Shown: positions 8,398 to 17,690 of the stretch, piece by piece
Position numbering within the stretch: position 1 is the stretch's first letter
Layout: the number at the start of each line of letters is the position of its first letter
Notes under the pieces: model-generated
What the model was told of the DNA's origin: nothing
Databases searched by the model: none
Seen by the model: the letters and a program-made list of their open reading frames with translations, nothing else
Source of the DNA: Anaerolineaceae bacterium
GTDB lineage: Bacteria; Chloroflexota; Anaerolineae; Aggregatilineales; Phototrophicaceae
DNA: 64,000 nt
Direction: 5' to 3'
Assembly (NCBI GenBank): GCA_002699585.1
Contig: PABP01000009.1
Coordinates: 1 to 64,000, forward strand
Made by a program: the position numbers and the translations under genes

Positions 8398-11300
8398 CTA
8401 ATCACAGCGCCCTAGCTTCTCCAGCTTGCGCAGCTTATCCCGCGTCGGGATGTGGTTGCCTTCAATCTTGAGCGCCTTCTGGAACGCCTCGCGCGCTTCG
8501 TCTTTCTTGCCCGTCCGGCACAGCGATTCGCCATAATTATGCCAGAACCAGACATCGCGCTTGTCGTACTGCACCGCCTGTTCATAACACACCAGGGCAT
8601 CAGCCCAGCGATCCATTTCACCCAGGCACAGGCCCTTGCCGTTCCAGGCCCAGGCATACGTATTGTCGATCTCTAGCGCGCGCGTGTAGCTATCCAGGGC
8701 TTCATTATACCGCTTCATGCGCCGCTCGACCTGCCCACGCCGCGCCCATAATTGAGCGTTGTCGGGCATTTCTTTAGTCGCTGTCTCGATGGTCGTCAGC
8801 GCTTCGTCACGGCGTCCCATTTCCAGCAAAGTACTCATCTTGTTGATGTAGTACCACATGCTCTTTGGCTCATGGACGATGGCCTGCTCGTAGCTCTCGA
8901 TAGCTTCTTCCAGCCGCCCCATGTTTTTCAATGTCAGCGCTCGACCGCTCCACGCCCAGGCATAATCAGGCCGATACTCGACCGCCTTATCATACGAGGC
9001 CAGGGCTTCATCATAGCGACGCAGGGTGCGCAATGCCTGCCCGCACTTCGACCAGCTTTCGGCGTGCTGCGGGTCGATGCTGAGGGCTTCGTCCAGGGCT
9101 TCCAGGGCTTTTTGTGGTTCCTGATGCACCAGCAGTTCTTCCGCATAATTGTACCAGGACCAGATGTCCGACTCGTCCAGTTCCAGCGCCTGCCGGAACG
9201 AGATAATAGCTTCGTCGTGGCGGCGCATCTGGCTGAGTGTCAGCCCACGTCCGCTCCAGGCCCAGCTATATTCCGGCTCCAGTTCAACGGCGCGCGTGTA
9301 ACTCGATAGCGCTTCTTCCAGTCGATGTAACTTGCGCAGCACTTGGCCGTGCTTAGCCCAGATATACGCGCTGCGGTTGCTCAGCTCGAGCGCTTTATTC
9401 AACAGGCCCAGTGCCTCTTCGTTCTGGTCCAGCAGCACCAGAATATCAGCTTGCTTATAGATATAGCTGGCTTGATTGGGCGCGTGCAGGCTGGCTTTGC
9501 GGTAGGCATCCAGCGCTTCGTAGTACTGGTTCATCATTTCCAGCGTGATGCCCAGTTCGTTCCAGGCCCAGGCATAATCCGGCGCGATGTCCGTCGCCTT
9601 CTGGATGGCATCAACCGATTGCTGCAATTTGCCTTGCTGGCGATAGATGTTGCCCAGCAGTGCCCAACTGCCGCTGTGGGTCGCATTCAGGTCGAGCGCT
9701 TTTTGCAGCACTTCCAATGCCTCGTCGAAGCGCTCCAACAGGGCCAAAACCTTGCCCTGGTTATACCAGTACCATTCGCGTTCTGGCGCCAGTTCGGTGG
9801 CCTGTTCGTAGCATTCGAGCGCTTCTTCGTAACGCTCAAGCTGCTCCAGCACGATGCCCCGGCCATTGATCGCCCAATCAAACGTCGGGTCGAGCTTGAT
9901 GGCCTGCTCATAGGCATCCAACGCGCCATTGAGTTGTTTGATATAGCGCAGAATCTGGGCTTTTTTGCCCCAGGTAGGGGCGTGGTCGCGGTCAATGCGG
10001 ATGGCCTGTTCGATAGGTTCCAGGGCTTCTTCATAGCGACCAATGCCGACTAGCGTCTCCGCCAGATTGTACCAGTGCCAGACGACTTCCGGCTCGTACT
10101 GGGTAGCGCGCTTAAACGCGATGATCGCTTCACGGGCCTTGCCGAGTGCTTTTAATGACAGACCATAGCCATTATGTGCCCAGGCATAATCCGGTTGTAA
10201 GGCCGTTGCCCGTTCATATACCCCAACCGCATCCTGATAGTTCTTCTGCATGCGGTAAATCTGGCCGAGCTTGGCCCAGCTATTAGGATGTCTTTCGTCA
10301 ATTTCCAAGCCCTGCTGAACGATAGCCGCCGCTTCATCATAGCGGCCCAGCTTTTGTAGGATGTCGCCGCGATTGTACCAGATCCACACATCATTCGGAT
10401 TGAGCATCGTCGCTCGCTCGAAGGATGCCAGCGCCTCTTCCATCTCGCCCATGCGGTCCAGAATGATGCCTTTGCCGTTGTGCGCCCAGGCATAATCTGG
10501 CTTCAGTTCTAGCGCGCGATTGTAGCATTCGAGCGATTCATCATAGCGTTCTAGCAATCGCAGAGTGCGACCCTTACGTGCCCAGGCCCACCAGTAATCG
10601 GGTTGCAGCTCAATCGCCTGGTCGTACGTTGCGACCGATTCATCCAGTCGGCCCAATTCCGTCAGCGAGTAACCCTTGTCCATGAGTTCGCGGGCTTCTA
10701 AGGCCATGCCATCATATTCGAGCGTGGGCAGCGTGCCGTAATGCGCTTCATAAATCAGCGATAGATCGTCATGCAGATTTTCCCAGGTCTGCGGGCGATC
10801 ATCCGGCGACTTACTCAGGCAGCGCATGGTCAAGTCGACCAGGGCTTGCGGAGCATCCACGACTTCAGCCGGGTTGAATAGCGGCGGCTGATGAATATGC
10901 GCCTCGCGCCATGCTTTGGTGCCCTTCACCTCAAAAATATGGTGGCCGGTCAGCATTTCGTACATCAAGCAGCCGAAGGCATAAATATCCGATCGGTGAT
11001 CGACATTGCGCGATTCACACTGCTCCGGTGACATATACGGCGGCGTCCCCACGACCGCGTTCAGGCGTGTCAGGCGGCTGTCGGCATCATCGGGGTCAAA
11101 GTCATCGTCTTCCGGTTCGACATCGCGCTCAATAGAACGCACCAGCCCGAAGTCGGTTACTTTGGCGATAGAGTCATACGTCACCAGGATGTTGGCGGGT
11201 TTGAGGTCGCGGTGCACCAGGCCGGGGATTTTGCTGAGGGCATGTTGCATACCCAGCGTAATGTGGATGCCGAACAGCATGGCTTGTTCGGTCGTCAGCA

Positions 11301-12483
11301 TCGAGTGGCCAATCCATGTACTCAGGTCGACGCCCAGGCCTTCAGGTCCGCTGATATGCTCCAGGATGATATGCGGTCGGTTGTTGATGTTTTGTACCAA
11401 TCGCGCCTGCACGATATGCGTATGTCGCTCAAGGTTGACCCACGTATAGGCCTCCTGCTCAAAGCGCGCGACGGCCCGTGCATTATCCAGAAAGCGCGGC
11501 TGGAACGATTTAATCGCCACGGGTAAGCGCTGTTCATGGTCATAACACAGGTACACGATGCCCATGCCGCCCAGCCGAACATCGGCCACTTCATATCGGT
11601 CGAGCATGCGGCTGCCAATGTCAAACTCATAAACATCGCTGGGTAAGCCGCTGCGCGGACGCTTATGTTGGCTGCGTCCGGTTTTGCCCTCGGCTTCCGG
11701 GGCGAAAAATGTGATAGCTGTCAGGTTATCGTCTTCTTGATCTGCCGCGCGTGTTTCGTCCTGCACGCTGCGCGGCTCCACTTCCATCGACTCTGAAACA
11801 GGCGGTTCGACAGCCAGTTGCGTGCCCGTCACTTCGCTGAGGTATTCATCCGGGTTTTGCGATTCGCCAAAGGCGGTTGCATCGCTGTCCTCGTCGCTCA
11901 TCTCCGACGACTGCGGTAAATCCAGCAACGTCGCGTTTTCGCCATTGAGGTGCTGTTTGTACTGCTCGACCAGATTGTTGGCCTGAATGCGATTCACTGT
12001 CGTGATGGGCAAGTCATCGTTAGCGTCGCGCGCGATGACCCACATGGCAGTGGCCATATTGCGCGGCGTGGGGAAGGCGGTCGCCATGTCCATCGTCCAC
12101 TGGGCGAACTTATCCAGCGCATTGGCGGCCATCGCGCGGTCGATATCGCTGTTGGCTGTGGCCTGTGCCTGCTGGTAGGCCAGCAGCGTCTTACCTGCAT
12201 AAAAGATGCGCAGCCGATGATCGTCACTGAACACCAGTTTGGCGCACAAATCACCCAGCAGGAAGTAGTAATTGACCGGGGCATCCATACGCAGCGCCAG
12301 CCGCCCATTGATCTGAATTTCCGGGTGTGGGTCGGTGGCGAAGGGGTCACTGGCATCACCAGGGTGGCTCTGCCGCAGCAACCGACGTTGGTCGGCGCTG
12401 GTTAAACTCGCGGGCTTACGGTTCGTCAGAGGCGGTAAGGTATTGATCGTAATAACTCCTGAAAACAGCGACAGCACAAACAA
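8398..12483 (-). CDS. Ser/Thr protein kinase with about 20 C-terminal TPR repeats
   Basis: A cytoplasmic protein of up to 1361 aa. An unassigned N-terminal region (1-285, rich in acidic residues from 200) is followed by a Hanks-type kinase domain at about 290-590. It shows LGGMGIVY, VAIK, the RD catalytic loop HRDLKPAN (H424, D426), DFG near 444 and SPEQ. Residues 594-1350 are an almost unbroken series of 34-residue TPRs (EALxxYexAxxLxPdyAWAWxxxG), roughly 20-22, a scaffold for protein binding. The longest open frame starts at a TTG (12483) without a good ribosome site. The best site (AGGAG, about 12452-12456) is followed only by ATT, ACG and ATC codons, so the true start is unsettled. Neighbours are FHA and ClpC-like genes in the same direction. 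Confidence 0.88.
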   Translation of the reverse strand: MFVLSLFSGVITINTLPPLTNRKPASLTSADQRRLLRQSHPGDASDPFATDPHPEIQINGRLALRMDAPVNYYFLLGDLCAKLVFSDDHRLRIFYAGKTLLAYQQAQATANSDIDRAMAANALDKFAQWTMDMATAFPTPRNMATAMWVIARDANDDLPITTVNRIQANNLVEQYKQHLNGENATLLDLPQSSEMSDEDSDATAFGESQNPDEYLSEVTGTQLAVEPPVSESMEVEPRSVQDETRAADQEDDNLTAITFFAPEAEGKTGRSQHKRPRSGLPSDVYEFDIGSRMLDRYEVADVRLGGMGIVYLCYDHEQRLPVAIKSFQPRFLDNARAVARFEQEAYTWVNLERHTHIVQARLVQNINNRPHIILEHISGPEGLGVDLSTWIGHSMLTTEQAMLFGIHITLGMQHALSKIPGLVHRDLKPANILVTYDSIAKVTDFGLVRSIERDVEPEDDDFDPDDADSRLTRLNAVVGTPPYMSPEQCESRNVDHRSDIYAFGCLMYEMLTGHHIFEVKGTKAWREAHIHQPPLFNPAEVVDAPQALVDLTMRCLSKSPDDRPQTWENLHDDLSLIYEAHYGTLPTLEYDGMALEARELMDKGYSLTELGRLDESVATYDQAIELQPDYWWAWARKGRTLRLLERYDESLECYNRALELKPDYAWAHNGKGIILDRMGEMEEALASFERATMLNPNDVWIWYNRGDILQKLGRYDEAAAIVQQGLEIDERHPNSWAKLGQIYRMQKNYQDAVGVYERATALQPDYAWAHNGYGLSLKALGKAREAIIAFKRATQYEPEVVWHWYNLAETLVGIGRYEEALEPIEQAIRIDRDHAPTWGKKAQILRYIKQLNGALDAYEQAIKLDPTFDWAINGRGIVLEQLERYEEALECYEQATELAPEREWYWYNQGKVLALLERFDEALEVLQKALDLNATHSGSWALLGNIYRQQGKLQQSVDAIQKATDIAPDYAWAWNELGITLEMMNQYYEALDAYRKASLHAPNQASYIYKQADILVLLDQNEEALGLLNKALELSNRSAYIWAKHGQVLRKLHRLEEALSSYTRAVELEPEYSWAWSGRGLTLSQMRRHDEAIISFRQALELDESDIWSWYNYAEELLVHQEPQKALEALDEALSIDPQHAESWSKCGQALRTLRRYDEALASYDKAVEYRPDYAWAWSGRALTLKNMGRLEEAIESYEQAIVHEPKSMWYYINKMSTLLEMGRRDEALTTIETATKEMPDNAQLWARRGQVERRMKRYNEALDSYTRALEIDNTYAWAWNGKGLCLGEMDRWADALVCYEQAVQYDKRDVWFWHNYGESLCRTGKKDEAREAFQKALKIEGNHIPTRDKLRKLEKLGRCD

Positions 12484-12490
12484 TACTTTT

Positions 12491-12519
12491 TAGATGGCTG
12501 ATACTTAATCAGCCATCTA
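12491..12519. other. 12-bp perfect inverted repeat upstream of the TPR-kinase gene
   Basis: TAGATGGCTGAT and ATCAGCCATCTA flank a 5-base spacer. It lies between the stop of the ClpC-like gene (12590) and the start region of the TPR-kinase gene. It has no T-run on the minus strand, so it could be an operator or leader hairpin for the kinase gene rather than a classical terminator. Confidence 0.55.
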
Positions 12520-12589
12520 GCCAGATAATTGTAACGCTTTTGGACCCGTTGTGGTCAGGGAGATTGTTACAGAATTTTAGATTGCTCCG

Positions 12590-14965
12590 CTAGCCATCTG
12601 TGACGGCTTGTTCCCCGAAGTGCAGTTGGTTTTTGTCGTAGGTAATCATGACGGTCGCGCCCGGTTGCAAATTGTCCTCGACAATCTTATTGCTCAGGGG
12701 GCGCGTTACCAGGCGCTCGATGGCGCGTCGTAGCGGCCGTGCCCCGTTGACCGGGTCATAGCTCTCTTCGATGATGTAGTGGCGCGCTTCTTCCGTCAGT
12801 TGGATCGTCAGGCGTTGCTGACGTAAGCGCTGTTGCAACTCCTTGATCTGACTATCCAGAATGTCGCCGAGCACATCGCGCGAGAGCATGTTGAACGTCA
12901 CTACTTCGTCAATACGGTTGAGGAACTCCACCCGGAAGCGCTGCTTCAAATAGGGCTCGAAGTTCGGTTCTTCGTCCGGCTGATGGCCGCCGAAGCCCAG
13001 TACTTTGCTGCTCTCCTGTGTGCCGACATTGCTGGTCATGATGAACACCGCATGGCGCGCATCCACCCGCCGACCGTGCGCGTCACTCAAGCGCCCTTCG
13101 TCGAAGATTTGCAGGAAGATGTCGAACACTTCTGGCGCAGCTTTCTCGATTTCGTCCAGCAGCACCACGCTGTATGGACGCCGCCGCAGCCCATCGGTCA
13201 GTTGGCCACCGCGATTGCTTTCTTTGTAGCCCGGTGGCGACCCGATCAAGCGGGCGACAGTATGGGCATCATGGAACTCGGACATATCCAGGCGCAGCAG
13301 GGCATCTTCACTGCCAAACATGAACTCCGCCAGTGCCCGTGCCAATTCGGTCTTGCCCACGCCGGATGTCCCCAGGAACAGGAACACGCCAATAGGGCGG
13401 TTAGGGTCATTCAATCCAGCGCGCGCCGTCTTGATCGACTCTGCGACCATGCTCACGGCTCGGTCTTGGCCGATGACGCGCTCGCGCAAAGAATCTTCCA
13501 ATTTCGCCAGACGCCGTTTGTCGTCGGTCGTCAGTTCAGTTGCTGGGATGCCCGTCCACTCAGATAGCACCGAGGCGATGTCAATTTCGTTGACGTCGCG
13601 GCGGTTGTCTTCGCCATCCAGCATATCCGGGTGCATCGTCTGGATGGTGACACGCGTGCAGGCTTCATCCAACAGGTCGAGCGCCTTGTCCGGCAGCCGA
13701 CGATCCGCTAAATAGCGTACCGACATCTTGACTGCGGCTTCTAGCGCGCCCTGGCTGATGCGCACATCATGATGTTCTTCCAGGCGTTTACGTTGCGCTT
13801 CCAGGATGATGACCGCATCCGGTTCGCTCGGCTCCTCGACATCAATTGTGCGGAAGCGTCGGTCAAGCGCCGGGTCCTGGGCAATCGCCCGCCGATATTC
13901 TTCGTGGGTGGTTGCGCCAATACACTTGATTTCCCCACGCGCCAGCGCAGGCTTGAGGATATTGGCGGCATCTAGATTGCTATCGATGGTATCGCCCGCG
14001 CCGACAATCGTGTGGATTTCGTCGATGAACAGCAAAATGTTCTCGGCGCGTTTGAGTTCTTCCACGATGCCAATCAGGCGTTCTTCAAACTGGCCGCGCA
14101 GGCTCGTCCCGGCCACCAGCGTCCCAATTTCGATCTGTACGATGCGATAATTGTGCATCGGCTCCGGCGCGGTTTTGTCGTAGATAGCATAAGCCAGTCC
14201 CTCGACAATCGCCGTCTTGCCGACGCCGGCATCACCCAGCAGCAGCGGGTTATTTTTCTTGCTGCGCGCCAGCGTCCGCGCTAGTGCCCGGATCTCTTTA
14301 TCACGCGCATAAGCCGGACCAATACGCCCATCTTTCGCCTGGGCCGTCAGGTCGCGCCCATAACGATTGAGCAGCGGCGTTGGCAGCATGTCCGGGTCGC
14401 TGTCCAGCTTGCCGCGCTGCGGTATAATCAGATCATCATCAGAGAATGGAATGTTGAAATCGCTGTCATCATCCCAGCTCATATCATCACCCTGTAAGTC
14501 GAAGGGCATCTTCTCTTGCTGGTCGAGGATTAGCTTCTGCAACCAGAAGTTCAGGTCGAAGCCCAGGTCAATCAGCTTGCGTACCGGGACGCCTTCACCT
14601 TCTTGCAGCAGCGCCATCAGCATGTGGAGTTCTTCCACATTTTTCTTGTCTTCTTGTTGGGCCAGGAAGATCGCCAGTGACAGCACGATTTCTGTACGTG
14701 GCGTCAGCGGCAAGACCTCGCTGATCTTGTCTTCTGAGGTGCCAATTTCGCGGCGAATTTCATTGCGAACATGGCGTGGGCTGAGGTTCGCCCGGCGCAG
14801 CAAGCGGCAGGTTGGCCCATCTTCGATGCGCGTCACGGCGATAAATAGGTGTTCGACGCCTACATAATTATGGCCGAGCCGACGTGCCTCTTCCGATGCG
14901 GCGCTCAAAAGTTTGCCGCAACGTTCGCGGATTTCGTTTTCTGGTATATCCGGTGATGGTGTCAC
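12590..14965 (-). CDS. ClpC-like double AAA+ unfoldase lacking the middle domain
   Basis: A 791-aa Clp ATPase. A Clp-N repeat domain is at 10-150 (GVEHLFIAV), Walker A of D1 near 239-246 (GDAGVGKT), Walker A of D2 near 531-538 (GTSGVGKT), and the C-terminal D2-small domain at 700-785. Between the end of D1 and the SEWTGIP motif there are only about 25 residues, so the coiled-coil middle domain with UVR motif typical of ClpC is absent, as in ClpA. A tripeptide LGF near 655 occupies the position of the ClpP-docking loop, so pairing with ClpP is likely. The start is GTG at 14965, with a -10 element and a HAIR-like palindrome upstream, suggesting heat or stress control. Confidence 0.9.
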   Translation of the reverse strand: MTPSPDIPENEIRERCGKLLSAASEEARRLGHNYVGVEHLFIAVTRIEDGPTCRLLRRANLSPRHVRNEIRREIGTSEDKISEVLPLTPRTEIVLSLAIFLAQQEDKKNVEELHMLMALLQEGEGVPVRKLIDLGFDLNFWLQKLILDQQEKMPFDLQGDDMSWDDDSDFNIPFSDDDLIIPQRGKLDSDPDMLPTPLLNRYGRDLTAQAKDGRIGPAYARDKEIRALARTLARSKKNNPLLLGDAGVGKTAIVEGLAYAIYDKTAPEPMHNYRIVQIEIGTLVAGTSLRGQFEERLIGIVEELKRAENILLFIDEIHTIVGAGDTIDSNLDAANILKPALARGEIKCIGATTHEEYRRAIAQDPALDRRFRTIDVEEPSEPDAVIILEAQRKRLEEHHDVRISQGALEAAVKMSVRYLADRRLPDKALDLLDEACTRVTIQTMHPDMLDGEDNRRDVNEIDIASVLSEWTGIPATELTTDDKRRLAKLEDSLRERVIGQDRAVSMVAESIKTARAGLNDPNRPIGVFLFLGTSGVGKTELARALAEFMFGSEDALLRLDMSEFHDAHTVARLIGSPPGYKESNRGGQLTDGLRRRPYSVVLLDEIEKAAPEVFDIFLQIFDEGRLSDAHGRRVDARHAVFIMTSNVGTQESSKVLGFGGHQPDEEPNFEPYLKQRFRVEFLNRIDEVVTFNMLSRDVLGDILDSQIKELQQRLRQQRLTIQLTEEARHYIIEESYDPVNGARPLRRAIERLVTRPLSNKIVEDNLQPGATVMITYDKNQLHFGEQAVTDG

Positions 14966-15008
14966 TATGCTTGCCCGCTATGATCTTCTTCGTCCTTTAC
15001 AGTACACC

Positions 15009-15014
15009 ATTATA
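15009..15014 (-). promoter_or_regulatory. probable -10 element for the clp gene
   Basis: Read on the minus strand this is TATAAT, giving a transcript start near 15002 and a leader of about 36 bases before the GTG start. No good -35 hexamer is present 16-18 bases upstream; that position is taken by the palindrome at 15034-15052. Confidence 0.5.
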
Positions 15015-15033
15015 CAACATACCGTGACCAAAG

Positions 15034-15052
15034 CTTGAGGTCGCACCTCAAG
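15034..15052. promoter_or_regulatory. HAIR-like palindrome overlapping the clp -35 region
   Basis: CTTGAGGT-CGC-ACCTCAAG is a perfect 8-bp inverted repeat. Its outer arms CTTGAG and CTCAAG equal those of the HspR operator (HAIR, CTTGAGT-N7-ACTCAAG), but the gap between these arms is 7 rather than 9 bases. Its place on the -35 region fits a repressor site for the clp gene and perhaps for the divergent kinase gene. No HspR gene is in the window. Confidence 0.5.
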
Positions 15053-15196
15053 ACTTACGGGTTTTTTAGGCGTGTTTCGGTAGAATCATTAAGAATTTGA
15101 CGACAAACTGCGGATTCAGCTCCCTCAAACAGGCGTTCGTATTCGCCTCCGATTGCTGTTTTAAAAGCGGTTGTTTGGAGATGCGTCGTTCGTGGT

Positions 15197-15202
15197 TATA
15201 AT
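15197..15202 (+). promoter_or_regulatory. probable -10 element for the Pro/Thr-stalk kinase gene
   Basis: TATAAT lies 38 bases before the ATG at 15240. The -35 region (TTTGGA at 15174-15179, spacing 17) is only a weak match. Confidence 0.4.
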
Positions 15203-15239
15203 TGCCCCTGTATTGGTGCGCACAAATGGACCTTATTGC

Positions 15240-17543
15240 ATGCCATTCGTTGATCCGTTGATCGGTAAAGTACTTGGCGACTATAAAATTGAAAAAGTCC
15301 TCGGAACGGGCGGGATGGCGCACGTCTATCTGGGGTACGATCCCAAGCTGGATCGCCATGCCGCGGTCAAGGTCGTTGAGCCGCGCCTGATGGCCGATGA
15401 CGATCAGGTCGAATATCGTGAGCGCTTCCAACGAGAAGCCAAGGCCATTGCCAAGCTCAATCATCCTCATATCATCAGTGTCTACCAATTTGGCGAGTAC
15501 GAAGATCGTTATTACATTGCGATGGCTTATATCCAGGGTCGCAATCTGCGCCAGATTATGCGCCTGGTCGATGATGAGCCATTTACCCCTGCGCGCACGG
15601 TGCGCATCCTGGGGGACATCGCCAGTGCGCTCGACCATGCCCATGCCAACAATATCATCCATCGGGATGTCAAACCCTCGAATATCATTGTAACTTCCGA
15701 CGATCATGCCGTGCTGATGGACTTCGGCTTGGCGTTAAACTCGTTAGAAGGCACGATTGGCAACACTTTCGGTAGCGTGCATTATATCGCCCCGGAACAG
15801 GCCATTTCTTCAGCGCAGGCAGTGCCCCAATCCGACCAGTATTCGCTGGCCGTGATTGCCTATGAAATCATCGCCGGCAAAGTCCCATTTGACGATGCTT
15901 CTGCTATGAGTGTGGCTCTCAAACACATCAGTGACCCGCCACCACCACTTACCAGCGTTCGGCCCAATGCTTCGCCACTGGTAGAAGCCGTTTTGATGCG
16001 TGGCCTTGATAAGAATCCCCTTGAGCGCTTTGAGTCCTGTACGGAGTTCATTGACGCGCTCAAACTGGCTTTTGACCTATCCGAGCCAAATGCCGACGAA
16101 AAGCCAGAGGTAGCCCCAGGGGTGTCCAATGAAGATGGCGATACGGTGGTGCCGATTGGTCCAGCCGATACCATTACCATGCCGCCCAACGCCACTGATG
16201 CCGCTGCTAAAAACGCCGACAGTCTCCAGACGACAAAAGAGAAGACTGACGCAGGCGTTTCTCCGGCTGAAGTACCGATTGCCGCCACCAAAACGCAGCA
16301 CGAGCAGATTCCGCCACCACCACCAACGCCCCCCAGGCGGGGTGGATTAGGGTTCTGGTCATGGGCGCTGATTGCCCTGATTGGTACGGCGGTTGTCCTG
16401 GCGCTGGCCCTGGTCAGCGACCAGCAGACAGATATGCGTGCGACTGAGACAGCTATCGTGCTGCTGGTCACGGACGATGTCGAGACCTCTGTTGCCCTGG
16501 CGATTGCCAACGAAACCCAGTTCGCCATAGAAACGGCCTCCGCGATCCCGACCGAGACGCCCACGCCGACGCCGAGCAACACGCCGACTGACACAATGAC
16601 GCCCAGTGATACGCCGACCCCGACTGAAACCGCGACATCAACAGCGTCGCCAACACCAACGGATACGCCGACGCCGAGCAACACGCCGACTGAAACACCG
16701 ACGGATACCTTGACGCCGTCTGATACGCCCACGCCAACCGAAACCAACACGCCAACGGATACGCCATCTCCGACGCCAACGGAGACGATGACGCCCACTG
16801 ACACGCCCACGCCGACCGAGACGCCGACCCCCACGTTGACGCCATCGGACACGCCTACGGATACGCCATCTCCCACAGAGACACCGTCACCGACGATCAC
16901 GCCATCGCCAACGGATACACCTACGCCGACGCCGACCAACACGCCGACCGAGACACCCACGCCGACACCAACGGATACACCCACGCCGACGGATACACCC
17001 ACGCCGACACCAACGGATACGCCCACACCGACCAATACACCCTATGGCGCGCCCAGCCCGACGCCGGAGCTATTGATCGATCAGGATGACCTTGCGGAAA
17101 TCATGCTGCGTTATGACGGCCGTACCTTTGTGGTATTCAACCGCACGCCGAATATCAACTTCGCTGTGCGCAACCTGCGTTTCCTGCTCTATGAGCCGGA
17201 CCCAATTTACGAAGATGAGAACGAAGCGCCCATCATCCAGACGATTAATTTTGGTGTTGAAGATTTGGGATCGCTGGCGCGCGGTCTGCGTCCAGGCAAT
17301 TGTTTGCAGGTATGGACGCTGCGTTTCGTCAGCCTGCCCGGTGATGAGCCGCCTGCCGATATGTGTGCCACCCGCACCTACTTCCGCCAGATTGCCGAGC
17401 CATTCTGGATTAGTGAGCGTCCGCGCCGCGCCTACTTAGAAGTGCGCCTTGGGCGTGTCGATGTCCTGACGACTTGCCCGGTCATGATCCCGGATACGTT
17501 CACCGAGACGCGCTGTCTGGTTGACCTCCCCGGCAGCCCTTAG
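15240..17543 (+). CDS. transmembrane Ser/Thr protein kinase with Pro/Thr-rich stalk and extracellular domain
   Basis: A 767-aa receptor-like kinase. The cytoplasmic Hanks-type kinase domain occupies about 13-275 ([23 protein letters not shown] with H141/D143, MDFGLA). A proline-rich juxtamembrane region with [12 protein letters not shown] is followed by one membrane helix at about 371-391. Residues 437-600 are a low-complexity stalk of TPT, DTPTP and ETPTP repeats, and 601-767 form an unassigned extracellular domain with four cysteines. I chose ATG at 15240 because the kinase domain begins directly after it; the frame extends upstream only to a TTG. The layout resembles PASTA kinases with the sensor replaced by a mucin-like stalk and a new domain. 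It is divergent from the clp gene. Confidence 0.88.
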   Translation: MPFVDPLIGKVLGDYKIEKVLGTGGMAHVYLGYDPKLDRHAAVKVVEPRLMADDDQVEYRERFQREAKAIAKLNHPHIISVYQFGEYEDRYYIAMAYIQGRNLRQIMRLVDDEPFTPARTVRILGDIASALDHAHANNIIHRDVKPSNIIVTSDDHAVLMDFGLALNSLEGTIGNTFGSVHYIAPEQAISSAQAVPQSDQYSLAVIAYEIIAGKVPFDDASAMSVALKHISDPPPPLTSVRPNASPLVEAVLMRGLDKNPLERFESCTEFIDALKLAFDLSEPNADEKPEVAPGVSNEDGDTVVPIGPADTITMPPNATDAAAKNADSLQTTKEKTDAGVSPAEVPIAATKTQHEQIPPPPPTPPRRGGLGFWSWALIALIGTAVVLALALVSDQQTDMRATETAIVLLVTDDVETSVALAIANETQFAIETASAIPTETPTPTPSNTPTDTMTPSDTPTPTETATSTASPTPTDTPTPSNTPTETPTDTLTPSDTPTPTETNTPTDTPSPTPTETMTPTDTPTPTETPTPTLTPSDTPTDTPSPTETPSPTITPSPTDTPTPTPTNTPTETPTPTPTDTPTPTDTPTPTPTDTPTPTNTPYGAPSPTPELLIDQDDLAEIMLRYDGRTFVVFNRTPNINFAVRNLRFLLYEPDPIYEDENEAPIIQTINFGVEDLGSLARGLRPGNCLQVWTLRFVSLPGDEPPADMCATRTYFRQIAEPFWISERPRRAYLEVRLGRVDVLTTCPVMIPDTFTETRCLVDLPGSP
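16549..17040 (+). repeat. degenerate tandem repeat coding for the Pro/Thr stalk
   Basis: About 490 bases of imperfect short units such as ACGCCGAC(C/A)C and GATACGCC coding for repeated T-P, D-T-P and E-T-P. The absence of A/T-rich codons makes the opposite strand open as well. That gives a spurious Gly/Val/Ser-rich frame, which I do not call a gene. Confidence 0.85.
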
Positions 17544-17616
17544 CAACTGGGCATCTTCACGCTATTTTGTTTTTGCCAGATGATGGGTTTGAGAGCGTGA
17601 TTCGAGAGCGCAGATC

Positions 17617-17640
17617 GTAGGGGCACGACATGTCGTGCCC
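17617..17640. repeat. GTAGGG-type palindromic intergenic repeat, copy 2
   Basis: GTAG followed by a perfect 20-bp palindrome at 17621-17640 with half-site GGGCACGACA. It lies between the convergent stalk-kinase and ATPase genes, the same type of location as copies 1 and 3. Confidence 0.78.
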
Positions 17641-17690
17641 TGATTAGAGATGCCTAACTTCCATAAAATGTTTGTGGAAAAGATGTTAAC

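Noticed and set aside
15860-17035. Long minus-strand open frame of Val/Gly/Ser repeats
   Set aside because: It is the complement of the Pro/Thr stalk and kinase coding region; no start context, no domain, and its repeats merely mirror the stalk.
16549-17040. CRISPR-like regular repeats
   Set aside because: The units are short, degenerate, in frame and code for T-P repeats of the kinase; there are no unique spacers.
7809-17543. Type VI secretion locus
   Set aside because: FHA, kinase and Clp genes recall one, but no Tss/Vgr/Hcp-type gene is seen and the Clp protein is ClpC-like, not ClpV.
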